A stretch of DNA of 20,922 nucleotides from positions 1 through 20,922 of the forward strand of contig JAEZPW010000264.1 of the NCBI GenBank assembly GCA_023441255.1, in the 5' to 3' direction. The notes beneath the pieces were generated by a model, which saw nothing but the letters and a program-made list of their open reading frames with translations, searched no databases and was not told the origin of the DNA. Of this stretch, positions 6,668-15,033 are shown piece by piece (the stretch's first letter is position 1; the number at the start of each line of letters is the position of its first letter). The translations under genes were made by a program, and so were the position numbers. Source of the DNA: Acidobacteriota bacterium (GTDB taxonomy: Bacteria > Acidobacteriota > Terriglobia > Terriglobales > Acidobacteriaceae).

Positions 6668-8386
6668 TCAGTGCGCCTGCTGCACCTGCACGGTTGCCTC
6701 TGTCCTTGCGCCGGGCGGTATTTCAATGCTGTGTCCTTGCGCAAGGTAACCCTGCAGTACCTTGGGATTCGACCATGGCAGACGCCATCCGTCTTCGAGC
6801 GCTAGAAGCGTGTACCGCCCTGGCACAACATTGTACAGAGTGAACGTCCCATCGCTGTCGGACTGATCACGGCGCACGAGGACGTTACTGTTGGCAGCGT
6901 CTTGCGGAACCAGCAGGATCATGGCACCGGCCCAAGGTTTTCCCTCACGCACGGCCACGCCGTCCACCCGGGCGAGGCCGTGACCGATGTTGAGCGTCAG
7001 ACGCACCGGGTTGGAGCCGCTGATCTCGAGTGTGCGTCCGGATGCTGTCGCACCGGAAGCTGTGAACGATTTCAAATACCAGCCATCACCGCTGCCGATA
7101 GAAACCTCGTACCGTCCCGGCATAATTGGCTGGTCAAACTCGAACTCGCCTTCTCCTGTGATACGAGCACCGTAGCCGCGCGAAAGCTGCCTGTTCGCGA
7201 TCACCACCGACAGATTCAACTTTTGGTGCGGCGTCTCAAATCTTGCGACGCCGGTAACGGGCGTGAGCGAAGCGGCATCGGTCGGCAGATCCATATCGCC
7301 TGAGACGTCGATCTCGCGGTAACTGCCGCCCTCTCGCCCTTCTTGGGGTGTGACGACCTGCATCACATAGTGTCCTGGCGCGATCTCGATCCGTTCACTT
7401 CCATCCGGGTTGCCGGTCATCGTCGTTTCGGCCGGGAGCAGCATGTCGTTAAAGATGGTGTGAAAGAGTTGCACTTCGCGCGGCGTGAACGTCTGCCGGG
7501 TGATGACGACCTCTGCCGCGCCGCCGCTACCCTGCCGCCGGACCGGTTCGCTCGCGATCCGAGGAATGCTGATGTGAACTGAGGGGACTGCGCGAAGCGT
7601 GAAGTCCGCCGTCGTTGTCTGGCCGGGTTGAAGATCGATGGCGGTAGCCTCGGCCGATGAAAGCGCGCCATCATAGAAGGTCAGAGGAAACGCCTTATCG
7701 AGATTATCCGATTCGGCTTCTGTCTCGGATGACGTGGAGTCACTCGGGGCTCCCTCCACAAAACGGAACCCGCGCCCATATGCGTTCACCGCATACCACG
7801 GCCGCCCCGAAACTGCGACATAGTACGCGGCTTCCGCTAGGTGTGTGAACGAGAAGTGGCCGAGATCGTCGGTCATGCGCACGCCGGCTATTCGCGTTCG
7901 CACCTCGCCATTTTCCATTACGGTCGTAAAAAGCCGAACCGAAGCGTTCTGGACGGGATCGTTCTCTTCGTCCACCACGGTGCCGCGGATCGTTCCCTCA
8001 GGGTGAAGGCGAAAAGCGATATCCGTGCTCTTCAGCCCCGGGCCAACGACGATCGCGGTCGAGTAGTACTCGTGCTGGTTGAAGCCTTGTTCCGGATAGC
8101 CTCTGCCATTTGCGTCGAGCGAATACTTTCCCCGGGCTAGGTGCTGAAATCTGAAGCTGCCGTCGTTCCCTGTCTTGACGGTCTGAATGGCCGGACGATT
8201 TTCTGCCGGCGCAATGCGTACTGTGATTGCGCCGAGTTTCACGCCAGTGACTGAGTCCGTGACGACGCCGCTGATCTCGTACTCGGCGGACAACACGATC
8301 GCAGCAGGGCTCTGTTGCGCGTGTGCGAGGAGAGACCCAATCAACGCACAGAGTGCTGCGGCGGCGACTTGGCAGCGCGCCTTCAT
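6668..8386 (-). CDS. Secreted carboxypeptidase-regulatory-like protein (second of tandem pair)
   Basis: This 572-residue protein has a signal peptide (MKARCQVAAAALCALIGSLLAHAQ). At least three carboxypeptidase-regulatory-like (transthyretin/CNA-B type) beta-sandwich domains follow. The first is near residues 36-95 (EISGVVTDSVTGVKLGAITV ... GNDGSFRFQHLARGKYSL). The second is near 131-195 (GTIRGTVVDEENDPVQNASV ... TDDLGHFSF). A C-terminal one is near 467-550 (GVAVREGKPWAGAMILL ... DGTFTLYNVVPGRYTLLAL). Such domains bind carbohydrate or protein or act as spacers; no catalytic site is seen. The protein is probably periplasmic or surface-associated. Its ATG overlaps the upstream gene's TGA (ATGA), so translation is likely coupled. 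It looks like a diverged duplicate of that upstream gene, with the same order of the first two domains. Confidence 0.75.
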   Translation of the reverse strand: MKARCQVAAAALCALIGSLLAHAQQSPAAIVLSAEYEISGVVTDSVTGVKLGAITVRIAPAENRPAIQTVKTGNDGSFRFQHLARGKYSLDANGRGYPEQGFNQHEYYSTAIVVGPGLKSTDIAFRLHPEGTIRGTVVDEENDPVQNASVRLFTTVMENGEVRTRIAGVRMTDDLGHFSFTHLAEAAYYVAVSGRPWYAVNAYGRGFRFVEGAPSDSTSSETEAESDNLDKAFPLTFYDGALSSAEATAIDLQPGQTTTADFTLRAVPSVHISIPRIASEPVRRQGSGGAAEVVITRQTFTPREVQLFHTIFNDMLLPAETTMTGNPDGSERIEIAPGHYVMQVVTPQEGREGGSYREIDVSGDMDLPTDAASLTPVTGVARFETPHQKLNLSVVIANRQLSRGYGARITGEGEFEFDQPIMPGRYEVSIGSGDGWYLKSFTASGATASGRTLEISGSNPVRLTLNIGHGLARVDGVAVREGKPWAGAMILLVPQDAANSNVLVRRDQSDSDGTFTLYNVVPGRYTLLALEDGWRLPWSNPKVLQGYLAQGHSIEIPPGARTEATVQVQQAH

Positions 8387-9987
8387 GGCTGCACCTCGAT
8401 CAAGTCGAGCGTGAGCCGTGCAGTTTGCCCCGCTGAAACCGATACGTGTGCCGCCTTCGAACTATAACGCTCGAGCGCTTCCGGGTTGGCATATTCGACC
8501 AGCTCGGTGTGGTCGAAGGCGTAGACCATGTAAGCCCCTGGTGGCAAAACCGGCGAGTACAAGCGGCCTTCAGGACTGTGGCTGCCCATGAACCTGCGTT
8601 TCGGATTGGTGTCTGACACGATTACCACTTGGCCACCATCGCTGGCCCCACGGACAGTTCCTTCGAGCATTGCGCCATCGTCTTTGATTACTACGTCGAT
8701 GGCATCCGCGTCCCGACTCCCCGTGATCGTCAGTGGCTCGCGCAGAAGGTCCTTCGTGCCGTAGCTGACCGACGCGATGTAGAGATTGCCGGACCACGCC
8801 CCTTGAGGCATCGCATCCACCTCATAAGTACCGGCCTCGACATTGCCGACAACGGCAGTATCCGGCGTTTGTCCCGGCATCGCGTAGCCACCAGCACGCA
8901 CTTGCCCATCACTCGTCGAGTAGAGCCTTACTGACGCGCCGATCAAGTTCGACCGTTGTGGGTCGAGACTTTGTGTCTGCGACGTTTTCACAAAGTCCCG
9001 ATGCACCACGACTGGAATGCTCAACGCCGGCGCTAGCGCAAGCGTCACGCCAGTGACATCGGAAGTCACAGCGACCGATGCCCTCGCACGGGTTAACTGG
9101 CCTTTGCCGTCGCTAGCAATGGCGCGAAGCGTGTAGCTCCCGGCCGGCAGCATCAATTCGAAGGCACCGGTCAAGAAGTCCACACGCGTTGGCGCCTGCA
9201 TCGGCACATCGGAATCGTCGGAGACGTTGACCCCCGCGCCTCGGCCCATTTCGCCTGTGACCCTGCCCGCCACCTTGTAAACGCGTACCGGACGCAACTT
9301 GAAGTTGATTTCCATCGTCTGTGCAGCACTCAGTGCGACGACTCCGGCAGAGGCTCGGTTCAGCGACTGTGGATAGTAGGTCTTTGTATAGCCCAGACCC
9401 GCTGCTTGCAAATCCATATCGCGCAGCGGCCCCGCCGATACCTTGTACATGCCCGGTCTCAGGTCAGGGATGCGGAACTTGCCATCCTCGTCGGTCATCC
9501 TCATGCCGCGCTGCGCCCAGCGCCGCCGCCCCTCGATGATCTGCGACTCGAATATCTCAATCGGTGCGCGCTCGAGCGGTTGGTCATCCGCGCCAATCAC
9601 CTGGCCGGAAATCACAGCCGAAGGTATCAACTCCAACGTGATTGCATCCGACGACTTACTCAGATCAACGAACGTGGGCCGGTCATAATGCATGAAGTAA
9701 CCGGGCCTGCTGGCCTGCAACATCACCCTGACCGCCGGTACATCCTCAAACGAGAACCGCCCTTCACTGTCGGTGAACGAGTATCGGGGTGATACTCCGG
9801 ACAGGTTCACGAGCGCGCGGCGGATTGGCTCGCCAGTGACCGAGTTCACCACTGTCCCCTCGATCGTCTTGCGAGGAACCTCGCGAGACGGATTGCCTGG
9901 AGATGCCGACGGTGGCAACTGCCCGAACTGCGCGGGCGCGAACGCAATCACCACGATCAACAGAACAGAACTGCGAAGTAGTTGCAT
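8383..9987 (-). CDS. Secreted carboxypeptidase-regulatory-like protein (first of tandem pair)
   Basis: This 534-residue protein has a signal peptide (about 1-22, MQLLRSSVLLIVVIAFAPAQ). The first regulatory-like domain is at about 40-98 (KTIEGTVVNSVTGEPIRRAL ... SEGRFSFEDVPAVRVML). The second is at about 124-187 (AVISGQVIGADDQPLERAPI ... DEDGKFRIPDLRPGMYKVSA). More beta-rich segments follow, including FELMLPAGSYTLRA and a last GAMLEGTVRGASDGGQV unit. No enzyme motif is visible; a structural or binding role in the envelope is inferred from the family. No good Shine-Dalgarno precedes ATG 9987, but the signal peptide begins right there, which supports the start. It is the first gene of a two-gene unit. 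An 18-bp palindrome lies 68 bp upstream. Acidobacteria carry many such proteins of unknown function. Confidence 0.75.
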   Translation of the reverse strand: MQLLRSSVLLIVVIAFAPAQFGQLPPSASPGNPSREVPRKTIEGTVVNSVTGEPIRRALVNLSGVSPRYSFTDSEGRFSFEDVPAVRVMLQASRPGYFMHYDRPTFVDLSKSSDAITLELIPSAVISGQVIGADDQPLERAPIEIFESQIIEGRRRWAQRGMRMTDEDGKFRIPDLRPGMYKVSAGPLRDMDLQAAGLGYTKTYYPQSLNRASAGVVALSAAQTMEINFKLRPVRVYKVAGRVTGEMGRGAGVNVSDDSDVPMQAPTRVDFLTGAFELMLPAGSYTLRAIASDGKGQLTRARASVAVTSDVTGVTLALAPALSIPVVVHRDFVKTSQTQSLDPQRSNLIGASVRLYSTSDGQVRAGGYAMPGQTPDTAVVGNVEAGTYEVDAMPQGAWSGNLYIASVSYGTKDLLREPLTITGSRDADAIDVVIKDDGAMLEGTVRGASDGGQVVIVSDTNPKRRFMGSHSPEGRLYSPVLPPGAYMVYAFDHTELVEYANPEALERYSSKAAHVSVSAGQTARLTLDLIEVQP

Positions 9988-10494
9988 TCTTCGTATTGCA
10001 GGCTCAGGTCAAAGACGAGACTCGCCTCAGAAGTCTATTACGAGACACGCTGACGCCGCGAGCACTCGCGGCCATTCAACTCTGAAGCCGGAGTTCCTGA
10101 AAGGGTTGCGTCGCGAGTTGGGCTGACGCTTTGTCCACAGTTGCTCGTGTCATGCGACTGCAGTTCACATTGCGGCGAACGCGAAGCGTCACTCGTTTCT
10201 ATTCGCAGGCGCGGACGACGCTCGGCTGTTGTTCGGGCACAGCAAGCTCAGCACCGATTCCCAAATTGGAATGCATGTGAGCTGTTCCAACAACAATCTC
10301 ACACGGATGCTGGTTTGAGGTGTAGAGTCCACTCCGTAAATTCGCCTCGCATCCTGAAACATTCGTAGCCTTTCAGCCGTAATCTGTACTGGAATTTACA
10401 GGACCGACCCAGGCCTTCGTCGGGCTCTTCCGAGGCAGTCACGAAGCTGCCAGCCCCTCAGGAACTTCATTCTGATAGGAGGCGATGAATCACA
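9988..10494. other. 507-bp divergent intergenic region
   Basis: No convincing gene lies here; the short open frames lack family features. The notable element is the 18-bp palindrome at 10055-10072, listed separately. An inverted repeat TTGGAA/TTCCAA occurs at 10266-10271 and 10285-10290 with a 13-bp spacer. CTGTA/TACAG flanks an 8-bp spacer near 10386-10403. AGGAGG at 10478-10483 is the ribosome-binding site of the downstream membrane protein, 11 nt before its ATG. No promoter with both hexamers could be assigned for either direction. Confidence 0.4.
10055..10072. promoter_or_regulatory. Perfect 18-bp palindrome GCCGCGAG-CA-CTCGCGGC, candidate operator
   Basis: Eight-base arms GCCGCGAG and CTCGCGGC are separated by CA and match perfectly. 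The site lies 68 bp upstream of the ATG of the carboxypeptidase-regulatory pair (9987) and 420 bp from the divergent membrane-protein gene, so it most likely concerns the former. No U-run follows on either strand, which argues against a terminator. A dimeric repressor or activator site is the simplest reading; this is inference. Confidence 0.35.
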
Positions 10495-11361
10495 ATGGCG
10501 ACTGAACTTATCAACCACGACGCAGTGGTGCAGGGACCGGTCGCAAAGCCCGAGAATCTTCGCGTAGCCTACGTGCTATCGACGATCGTTGTCGTGCTGT
10601 CTGCTGCCACGTCACTCATTGGCTTGCTTTTCCCTGTCGTCTATCGCGGCAATTGGGGCGGCATGTCTTTGGCCAACGACGGTATAACACTCGTGATCGT
10701 AGTCCCCACGTTAGCCTTGGCCATCATCTACTCGGCCCGCGGATCTCTTCGGGCACGTTTGCTGTGGCTTGGGGCGCTCTTCTACATGCTTTACAACTAT
10801 GCGTTCTACATTTTCGGAATATCCGTCACCAAGCTCTACGTGCCGTGGATCGCAATCTTCGCGCTCTCCGCGGTCTCAGTGACGCTAATCATGCTCAATG
10901 TCGATGTCGAGGCGATTGGCCGCGCATTCAGTCCGCGCACGCCGGGCCGCTGGATCGCAGCCTACCTGGCCTTCGCGGGCGTAATGATCTCCTTCCTATG
11001 GATTTCGCAATGGCTCAAGTTCGTGTTTACCGGGCACGTGCCCGAAGTGAATGGAAGCCAGGATGCATATCATGTGATTGCCGCCGTCGATCTGGCCTTT
11101 GCGGTGCCCATGCTGATTTCGTCCGCATGGTTGCTGTTCAGGCGCCACCCCTGGGGCTATGTATTGGGTGTAGCAGCGACCGTGCAATTCGCTATGTACT
11201 TCGCGGTGATGACAGCGGTTTGTGTCGTCAACTGGAAGCTCACTCCAGGATCGCACCTTGTCTCAGATTGGTTTATCAACTGCATCATCACGTTGCCGTT
11301 ACTGCTCCTGTGCCTCGCCGGATTGTTGCTGAATATGAAGAGCAAAGCAGCGAGGAGCTGA
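10495..11361 (+). CDS. Hypothetical integral membrane protein, eight predicted helices
   Basis: The product has 288 residues with about eight hydrophobic segments, near residues 23-49, 62-80, 87-109, 114-134, 152-174, 193-215, 218-245 and 259-280. A short polar N-terminus precedes them and a KSKAARS tail follows. Both ends are probably cytoplasmic given the even helix count and the basic tail. There are no obvious catalytic or transport motifs; a few polar residues within helices (YNYAFY, HVIAAVDLAF, SDWFINC) may matter. I do not recognise the family. AGGAGG (10478-10483) lies 11 nt before ATG 10495; a nearer ATG at 10486 is out of frame. The secreted cysteine-rich protein gene follows after 111 bp on the same strand and could be co-transcribed, though a weak separate promoter (TTCGCC/TACACT, 11433-11461) is also possible. 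Confidence 0.7.
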   Translation: MATELINHDAVVQGPVAKPENLRVAYVLSTIVVVLSAATSLIGLLFPVVYRGNWGGMSLANDGITLVIVVPTLALAIIYSARGSLRARLLWLGALFYMLYNYAFYIFGISVTKLYVPWIAIFALSAVSVTLIMLNVDVEAIGRAFSPRTPGRWIAAYLAFAGVMISFLWISQWLKFVFTGHVPEVNGSQDAYHVIAAVDLAFAVPMLISSAWLLFRRHPWGYVLGVAATVQFAMYFAVMTAVCVVNWKLTPGSHLVSDWFINCIITLPLLLLCLAGLLLNMKSKAARS

Positions 11362-11472
11362 GAAGAAGCCAAAATCACGGCTGCAACGGGTGCTCTGCAC
11401 GATTCGGCACTTCCGTCCGAACTCAGCTGGCTTCGCCCCGCAGCACGCGGGTGCTACACTTTCAAAACCTAA

Positions 11473-12468
11473 ATGCAACAACGAACAGCGATGCTCCACT
11501 CCGTTCGGCGTGGCAGATTGAGTTTCTGTCTTGTTCTTGCTCTGTGCGGCGCACCGATGACACTCGCACAAGGTTCACTTTCCACGGTTGACACCGACCA
11601 TGACGGCATTTCAGACGAATATGAGCAAGCTGTGCTCGAGAAGTTTCGGCCCACGATCATGGTCGATGCGCACGATTGCGCTGCAAAACCAGCGAGCTTT
11701 GCGGCCGGACGCCACGACCCCGACGTTGTGAGCGCCGACGGCACGGTCTATGGTCAGGTCTTTCCCGTTTCCGGCGATTTAGTCGAAGTTCACTACTACA
11801 CACTTTGGTCTCGCGACTGTGGCCGGAACAGTCATGCTTTGGATGCCGAACACGTATCGGTCCTTCTCGCGAACGCTCGCGAGCAGGAGCCACGTGCGCT
11901 CTACTGGTATGCCGGCGCACATGAGAACACAGTTTGCGACATCAGTAGCGGAGCACGTTCTGAAGTTGTGTCTGCCGAGTACTCAGGTGCAAAGGTGTGG
12001 AGTTCCTCCGGCAAACACGCTCTCTACCTTAGAAAGGAAATGTGCGACCACGGCTGCGGCGCCGATTCATGCGAAAACGACACGGAACTTGATCGGATCG
12101 GACCGATTATCAATGTCGGCGAACTGAAAGCGCCCGCGAATGCATCTTTCTGGATAGCCTCGCCCAAATGGGCGCTTTCGGAAAAGATGGACAGTGATTT
12201 TCCGCCGGATGTGCGCGCCCAGCTAGCCACAGCTGGGAACGCTGTTGTCACTGTGCGGGGCCGCAGTCCTGTCCGCGGAACGCTCCGCAGGGGTGACTCG
12301 GTGCTCAGTGGTGCGACTGCGGCCACTGAACATACCGGCGCAGCGCTGGGTGCAGCCGACGACCACACCTCTGCCGGCATGGGCAAGGCGGCCAAAAGCA
12401 CCGGAGGGGCACTAAAGCGCGCGTGGAAAGCGGTATTTGGGAGTAAGCGCGCTGCAGGGCCGAACTGA
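11473..12468 (+). CDS. Secreted cysteine-rich protein with calcium-loop motif, remotely Vps62-like
   Basis: The product has 331 residues with a signal peptide (RRGRLSFCLVLALCGAPMTLAQ). DTDHDGISDEYE (about 40-51) has the spacing of a thrombospondin type 3 or EF-like calcium loop. The core (residues 55-205) runs LEKFRPTIMVDAHDC, VEVHYYTLWSRDCG, DAEHVSVLL, ALYWYAGAHE, SGKHALYLRKEMC. This order (Y-W block, D-x-EHV, H-E, then SxHALY) recalls Vps62/DUF946-type proteins, where it reads DWEHV and SHxxY. The match is remote and by eye. The mature core has six cysteines (69, 116, 155, 191, 195, 200), enough for three disulfides in the periplasm or outside. The C-terminal ~70 residues are low-complexity, Ala/Gly/Thr/Lys-rich. 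No Shine-Dalgarno supports ATG 11473; Met7 (11491) is equally possible. The function is unknown. Confidence 0.6.
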   Translation: MQQRTAMLHSVRRGRLSFCLVLALCGAPMTLAQGSLSTVDTDHDGISDEYEQAVLEKFRPTIMVDAHDCAAKPASFAAGRHDPDVVSADGTVYGQVFPVSGDLVEVHYYTLWSRDCGRNSHALDAEHVSVLLANAREQEPRALYWYAGAHENTVCDISSGARSEVVSAEYSGAKVWSSSGKHALYLRKEMCDHGCGADSCENDTELDRIGPIINVGELKAPANASFWIASPKWALSEKMDSDFPPDVRAQLATAGNAVVTVRGRSPVRGTLRRGDSVLSGATAATEHTGAALGAADDHTSAGMGKAAKSTGGALKRAWKAVFGSKRAAGPN

Positions 12469-12585
12469 GCGGTCGCTCAAGTGAAGTTCAAGCGAAAAAG
12501 TGATGCGCTGGTTGAAATCGGACGATGCTGGGCCGGGTCCTGTGCAGCTAGGGTGTTCGCGGCGTTCTGAGTACACGATTCTGGC

Positions 12586-12622
12586 AAAAAGAAAGGCTTG
12601 ACCCGAACCATCGGACCAAGCC
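12586..12622 (-). terminator. Strong intrinsic terminator of the kinase-regulator-propeller operon
   Basis: On the minus strand GGCTTGGTCCGA pairs with TTCGGGTCAAGCC-side bases (12622-12595). It forms a 12-bp stem with two G-U pairs and a 4-nt loop, followed directly by TTTCTTTTT (12594-12586). It lies about 105 nt past the propeller gene's stop codon. On the plus strand no U-run follows, so it works for the minus-strand operon only. Confidence 0.8.
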
Positions 12623-12697
12623 CACCATGCTTGAGGCAGCATTTTCTCTCTTGTGCGCTGATCCTATCGACCTACTTTCCTCTGCGCAATAGTATCA

Positions 12698-12736
12698 ATC
12701 TACTACTCCCGCACGTAGCCATGCCGGCTAGTAGAT
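12698..12736 (-). repeat. Inverted repeat across the propeller gene stop codon
   Basis: Perfect 8-bp arms ATCTACTA (12698-12705) and TAGTAGAT (12729-12736) flank 23 bp that hold a smaller AGCC/GGCT hairpin. One arm includes the TAG stop of the propeller gene. No U-run follows on the minus strand. It may stabilise the mRNA 3' end upstream of the true terminator; this role is inferred. Confidence 0.4.
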
Positions 12737-14410
12737 GGCCTTGATGCCCTGCTGCTCAGTGCATTCATAGGTGACTCTGGTGCGCAGGTTCGAGTACTCT
12801 TCGGTCCGGCCGCTGGGCCACGAGAGCACGACACGATCTATATCGTCGCGCTCCCCCACACCGAACGTTGCGGTCAGTTCCGACTGTGAAAGATAGCTCG
12901 AACCGCTGTGGATCAGGCGCGTTTGGCTGGTTCCGCCGTGAAATATGCGCACGGTAGCTCCAATCCCGTCGCGGTTCGACTTCGTCCCGACAAGACGAAA
13001 CCTTATGCTGCGGTTCCCGGACAACTGGTCGTTGCGATAGAGGTAGGCGGGACCGTTGTTTGTGGTCATCAAGATGTCGAGGTCGCCGTCGCGATCGAAA
13101 TCGCCGAATGCCAGCCCCCTGCCGACACGCGGAGTGGCGAAACCACCACCCACGAGCGCCGCGACATCAGCAAATCTGCCCTTCCCATTGTTAAGAAAGA
13201 GTTGAGGCGGCATTGCGTAAGCGGCGTCGCGTCGAATGTTCCGAACGGTGTCGTCAATATGGCCGTTGACGGTCACGAGATCAAGAAAACCATCCAGATC
13301 CAAATCACCAAATGCACATCCGAAGCCGAGCGAGCGCATCGACGGTCTGCCTATCCCTGCCGACACGGCAACATCGTCGTATTCCCCACGTCGAATGGCT
13401 TGATACAACCCGATCATCTCGTTATCAAAATTGGTGATGGCGATGCCGGGCCGACCGGAATTGTCGAAGTCGCCGACATCGACGCCCATTCCGGCACGCG
13501 CCTTGCCTTCGTTGCTGAACGCGACGCCCGAGTAAAGACCAACCTCCTCGAAGGTGCCGTTGGAACGGTTTCGGTACAGTTTGTTCGGCTGAGTATCGTT
13601 GGCGACGACAAGATCCGGCCAGCCATCTTCGTTACTGTCGATCATGGCGACGCCAAGCGATTTTGAACTCGTATCGAAGATACCGCTTTTGGCAGTGACG
13701 TCTTCAAACGTGCCGTTGCCTCGATTGCGAAACAGCCAGCACGTTTCGCCCCGGTAACTCTCGGGCGTGCAATAAGCCTTGTGGTTCCCATCGACGCTAC
13801 AGAACATGTCGCTCTTCGCGGACCACTTCACGTAGTTGCAGACGAAGAGATCAAGGAATCCGTCCCGGTCGACGTCAACCCACATGGCGGAAGTGCTGAG
13901 GCCAGTCCGATTGGCCAATCCACTGGATTGCGTGACATCGACGAACGTTCCTTTACCCGTGTTGCGGAACAACCGGCTCTGGCCAACGCAGGAGACGAAG
14001 ATGTCCGGAAAACCGTCGTTGTTGTAGTCGCCGACTGCCACGCCCATCCCGTACATTTCAATATCGAGACCAGCGCGGCGTGTGACGTCGGTAAACGTGC
14101 CGTTGCGATTGTTGTGATACAGCCGAAGCGTGGAGCGCTGCCGCTTGTGGCCGGGCCAGTCCATGCTGTTGATGAGCAGGATGTCGAGCCAGCCGTCGCC
14201 GTCGTAGTCAAGGAAGGCGCAACCAGGCCCAAGTGTTTCGGGCAGCAGTTTATTGCCGAACGCTCCATTATTGTGCCGAAAAGAGATGCCGGCCTGCTGT
14301 GTGACATCGACCAGCCGGAAATTGGGTCCGTTTTCGCCGCTCGCAGCGCGGAGAGCCGGCGGCGCGATCGCAAGCGAGGCCAGTCCACAGAGGAAATTAC
14401 GGCGGTTCAC
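12728..14410 (-). CDS. CRTAC1-family VCBS/FG-GAP propeller protein with ASPIC/UnbV domain
   Basis: The 560-residue product starts at GTG 14410, overlapping the response-regulator stop (GTGA). A twin-arginine-like signal NRRNFLCGLASLAIAPPALRA indicates export. Seven VCBS/FG-GAP blades follow, each with an Asp-rich calcium loop: DYDGDGWLD (68), DYNNDGFPD (128), DVDRDGFLD (179), DSNEDGWPD (258), a degenerate DFDNSGRPG (314), DLDLDGFLD (369) and DFDRDGDLD (437). This is a complete seven-bladed propeller. Residues ~478-545 (DGIGATVRIFHGG ... FGVGERDDIDRVVLSWPSGR) form the ASPIC/UnbV domain. Three cysteines (204, 214, 224) sit in the blade 3-4 loop, typical of this family. Related proteins bind calcium and probably ligands or partners outside the cell; no enzyme activity is established. 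Translational coupling to a two-component pair suggests an accessory role in signal sensing. Confidence 0.88.
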   Translation of the reverse strand: MNRRNFLCGLASLAIAPPALRAASGENGPNFRLVDVTQQAGISFRHNNGAFGNKLLPETLGPGCAFLDYDGDGWLDILLINSMDWPGHKRQRSTLRLYHNNRNGTFTDVTRRAGLDIEMYGMGVAVGDYNNDGFPDIFVSCVGQSRLFRNTGKGTFVDVTQSSGLANRTGLSTSAMWVDVDRDGFLDLFVCNYVKWSAKSDMFCSVDGNHKAYCTPESYRGETCWLFRNRGNGTFEDVTAKSGIFDTSSKSLGVAMIDSNEDGWPDLVVANDTQPNKLYRNRSNGTFEEVGLYSGVAFSNEGKARAGMGVDVGDFDNSGRPGIAITNFDNEMIGLYQAIRRGEYDDVAVSAGIGRPSMRSLGFGCAFGDLDLDGFLDLVTVNGHIDDTVRNIRRDAAYAMPPQLFLNNGKGRFADVAALVGGGFATPRVGRGLAFGDFDRDGDLDILMTTNNGPAYLYRNDQLSGNRSIRFRLVGTKSNRDGIGATVRIFHGGTSQTRLIHSGSSYLSQSELTATFGVGERDDIDRVVLSWPSGRTEEYSNLRTRVTYECTEQQGIKAIY

Positions 14411-15033
14411 GACAGGATCACCAGCCCGTTCTTGATGGCGTAGACGACCAACTCGGCCGTGTTATGGATTCCAAGGCTTTCCATGACATTGGCGCGATGC
14501 ACGGCGACGGTGTTGACGCTGAGGTCCAGTTCGGCGGCGATCTCCTTGTTCGATCTCCCGCCCACGATGAGGCGCAAAACTTCAACTTCGCGCTTGGAAA
14601 GACCAGCAGCCTTTTCTCCCCTCATGACGGTGATGGGAGCAATCGTAGGGTCGAGCACTGTCTCTCCCGCCGCTACTCGCCTGATGGCATCGGCAAGGTC
14701 GAGGTCCGCGCTCTTGAGAATGTACCCGTTCGCGCCCGCCTCCAGAGCGCGGCGTACCCAGGTGTGTTCGGAATACATGCTGAGCATGAGGACGGCGATT
14801 TCGGGCATCTGCTCGCGGATGCGCCGAGTCGCATCCATGCCGTTGATGTTCGGCAAGGCACAGTCCATCACGATCACTTTCGGACGCAACTTGCTCGAGA
14901 CGCGTATGGCTTCCTCGCCGTCGTTTGCTTCGCCGACAACCTCGATCTCTGGATCGTCTTCGAGCATAAGACGGAATCCTCGTCGGACAAGCGCGTGATC
15001 GTCAACCAGCACGACAGTGATATTCCGAGGCAT
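14407..15033 (-). CDS. NarL/FixJ-family response regulator
   Basis: The 208-residue cytoplasmic regulator has a receiver domain (about 5-122) with the acidic pair Asp11/Asp12, phosphoacceptor Asp57 in VIVMDCALPNINGMDA, switch Ser85 in MLSMY, and Lys107 in YILKSA. A short linker leads to a LuxR-type helix-turn-helix (about 144-205) with LSKREVEVLRLIVGGRSNKE and NTVAVHRANVMESLGI. Phosphorylation by the upstream kinase should promote dimerisation and DNA binding. Its ATG (15033) overlaps the kinase stop by one base (TGATG). Its own stop overlaps the propeller protein's GTG by four bases, so the three products are made in linked amounts. Every key receiver residue is present, so it should be active. 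The targets are unknown; the operon's own promoter is a natural candidate. Confidence 0.93.
   Translation of the reverse strand: MPRNITVVLVDDHALVRRGFRLMLEDDPEIEVVGEANDGEEAIRVSSKLRPKVIVMDCALPNINGMDATRRIREQMPEIAVLMLSMYSEHTWVRRALEAGANGYILKSADLDLADAIRRVAAGETVLDPTIAPITVMRGEKAAGLSKREVEVLRLIVGGRSNKEIAAELDLSVNTVAVHRANVMESLGIHNTAELVVYAIKNGLVILS

Noticed and set aside
10653..11591. 312-codon plus-strand frame overlapping the membrane protein
   Set aside because: It is a +2 shadow rich in Arg, His and Cys without hydrophobic helices; the other frame has eight clean membrane segments and a ribosome-binding site.
12463..12480. TGAGCG/CGCTCA repeat at the stop of the cysteine-rich protein gene as a terminator
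   Set aside because: The stem is short with a 2-4 nt loop and no U-run; kept only as a note.
12908..13666. 252-codon plus-strand open frame over the propeller gene
   Set aside because: It is a shadow of the repeated calcium-loop codons on the other strand, with no protein features of its own.
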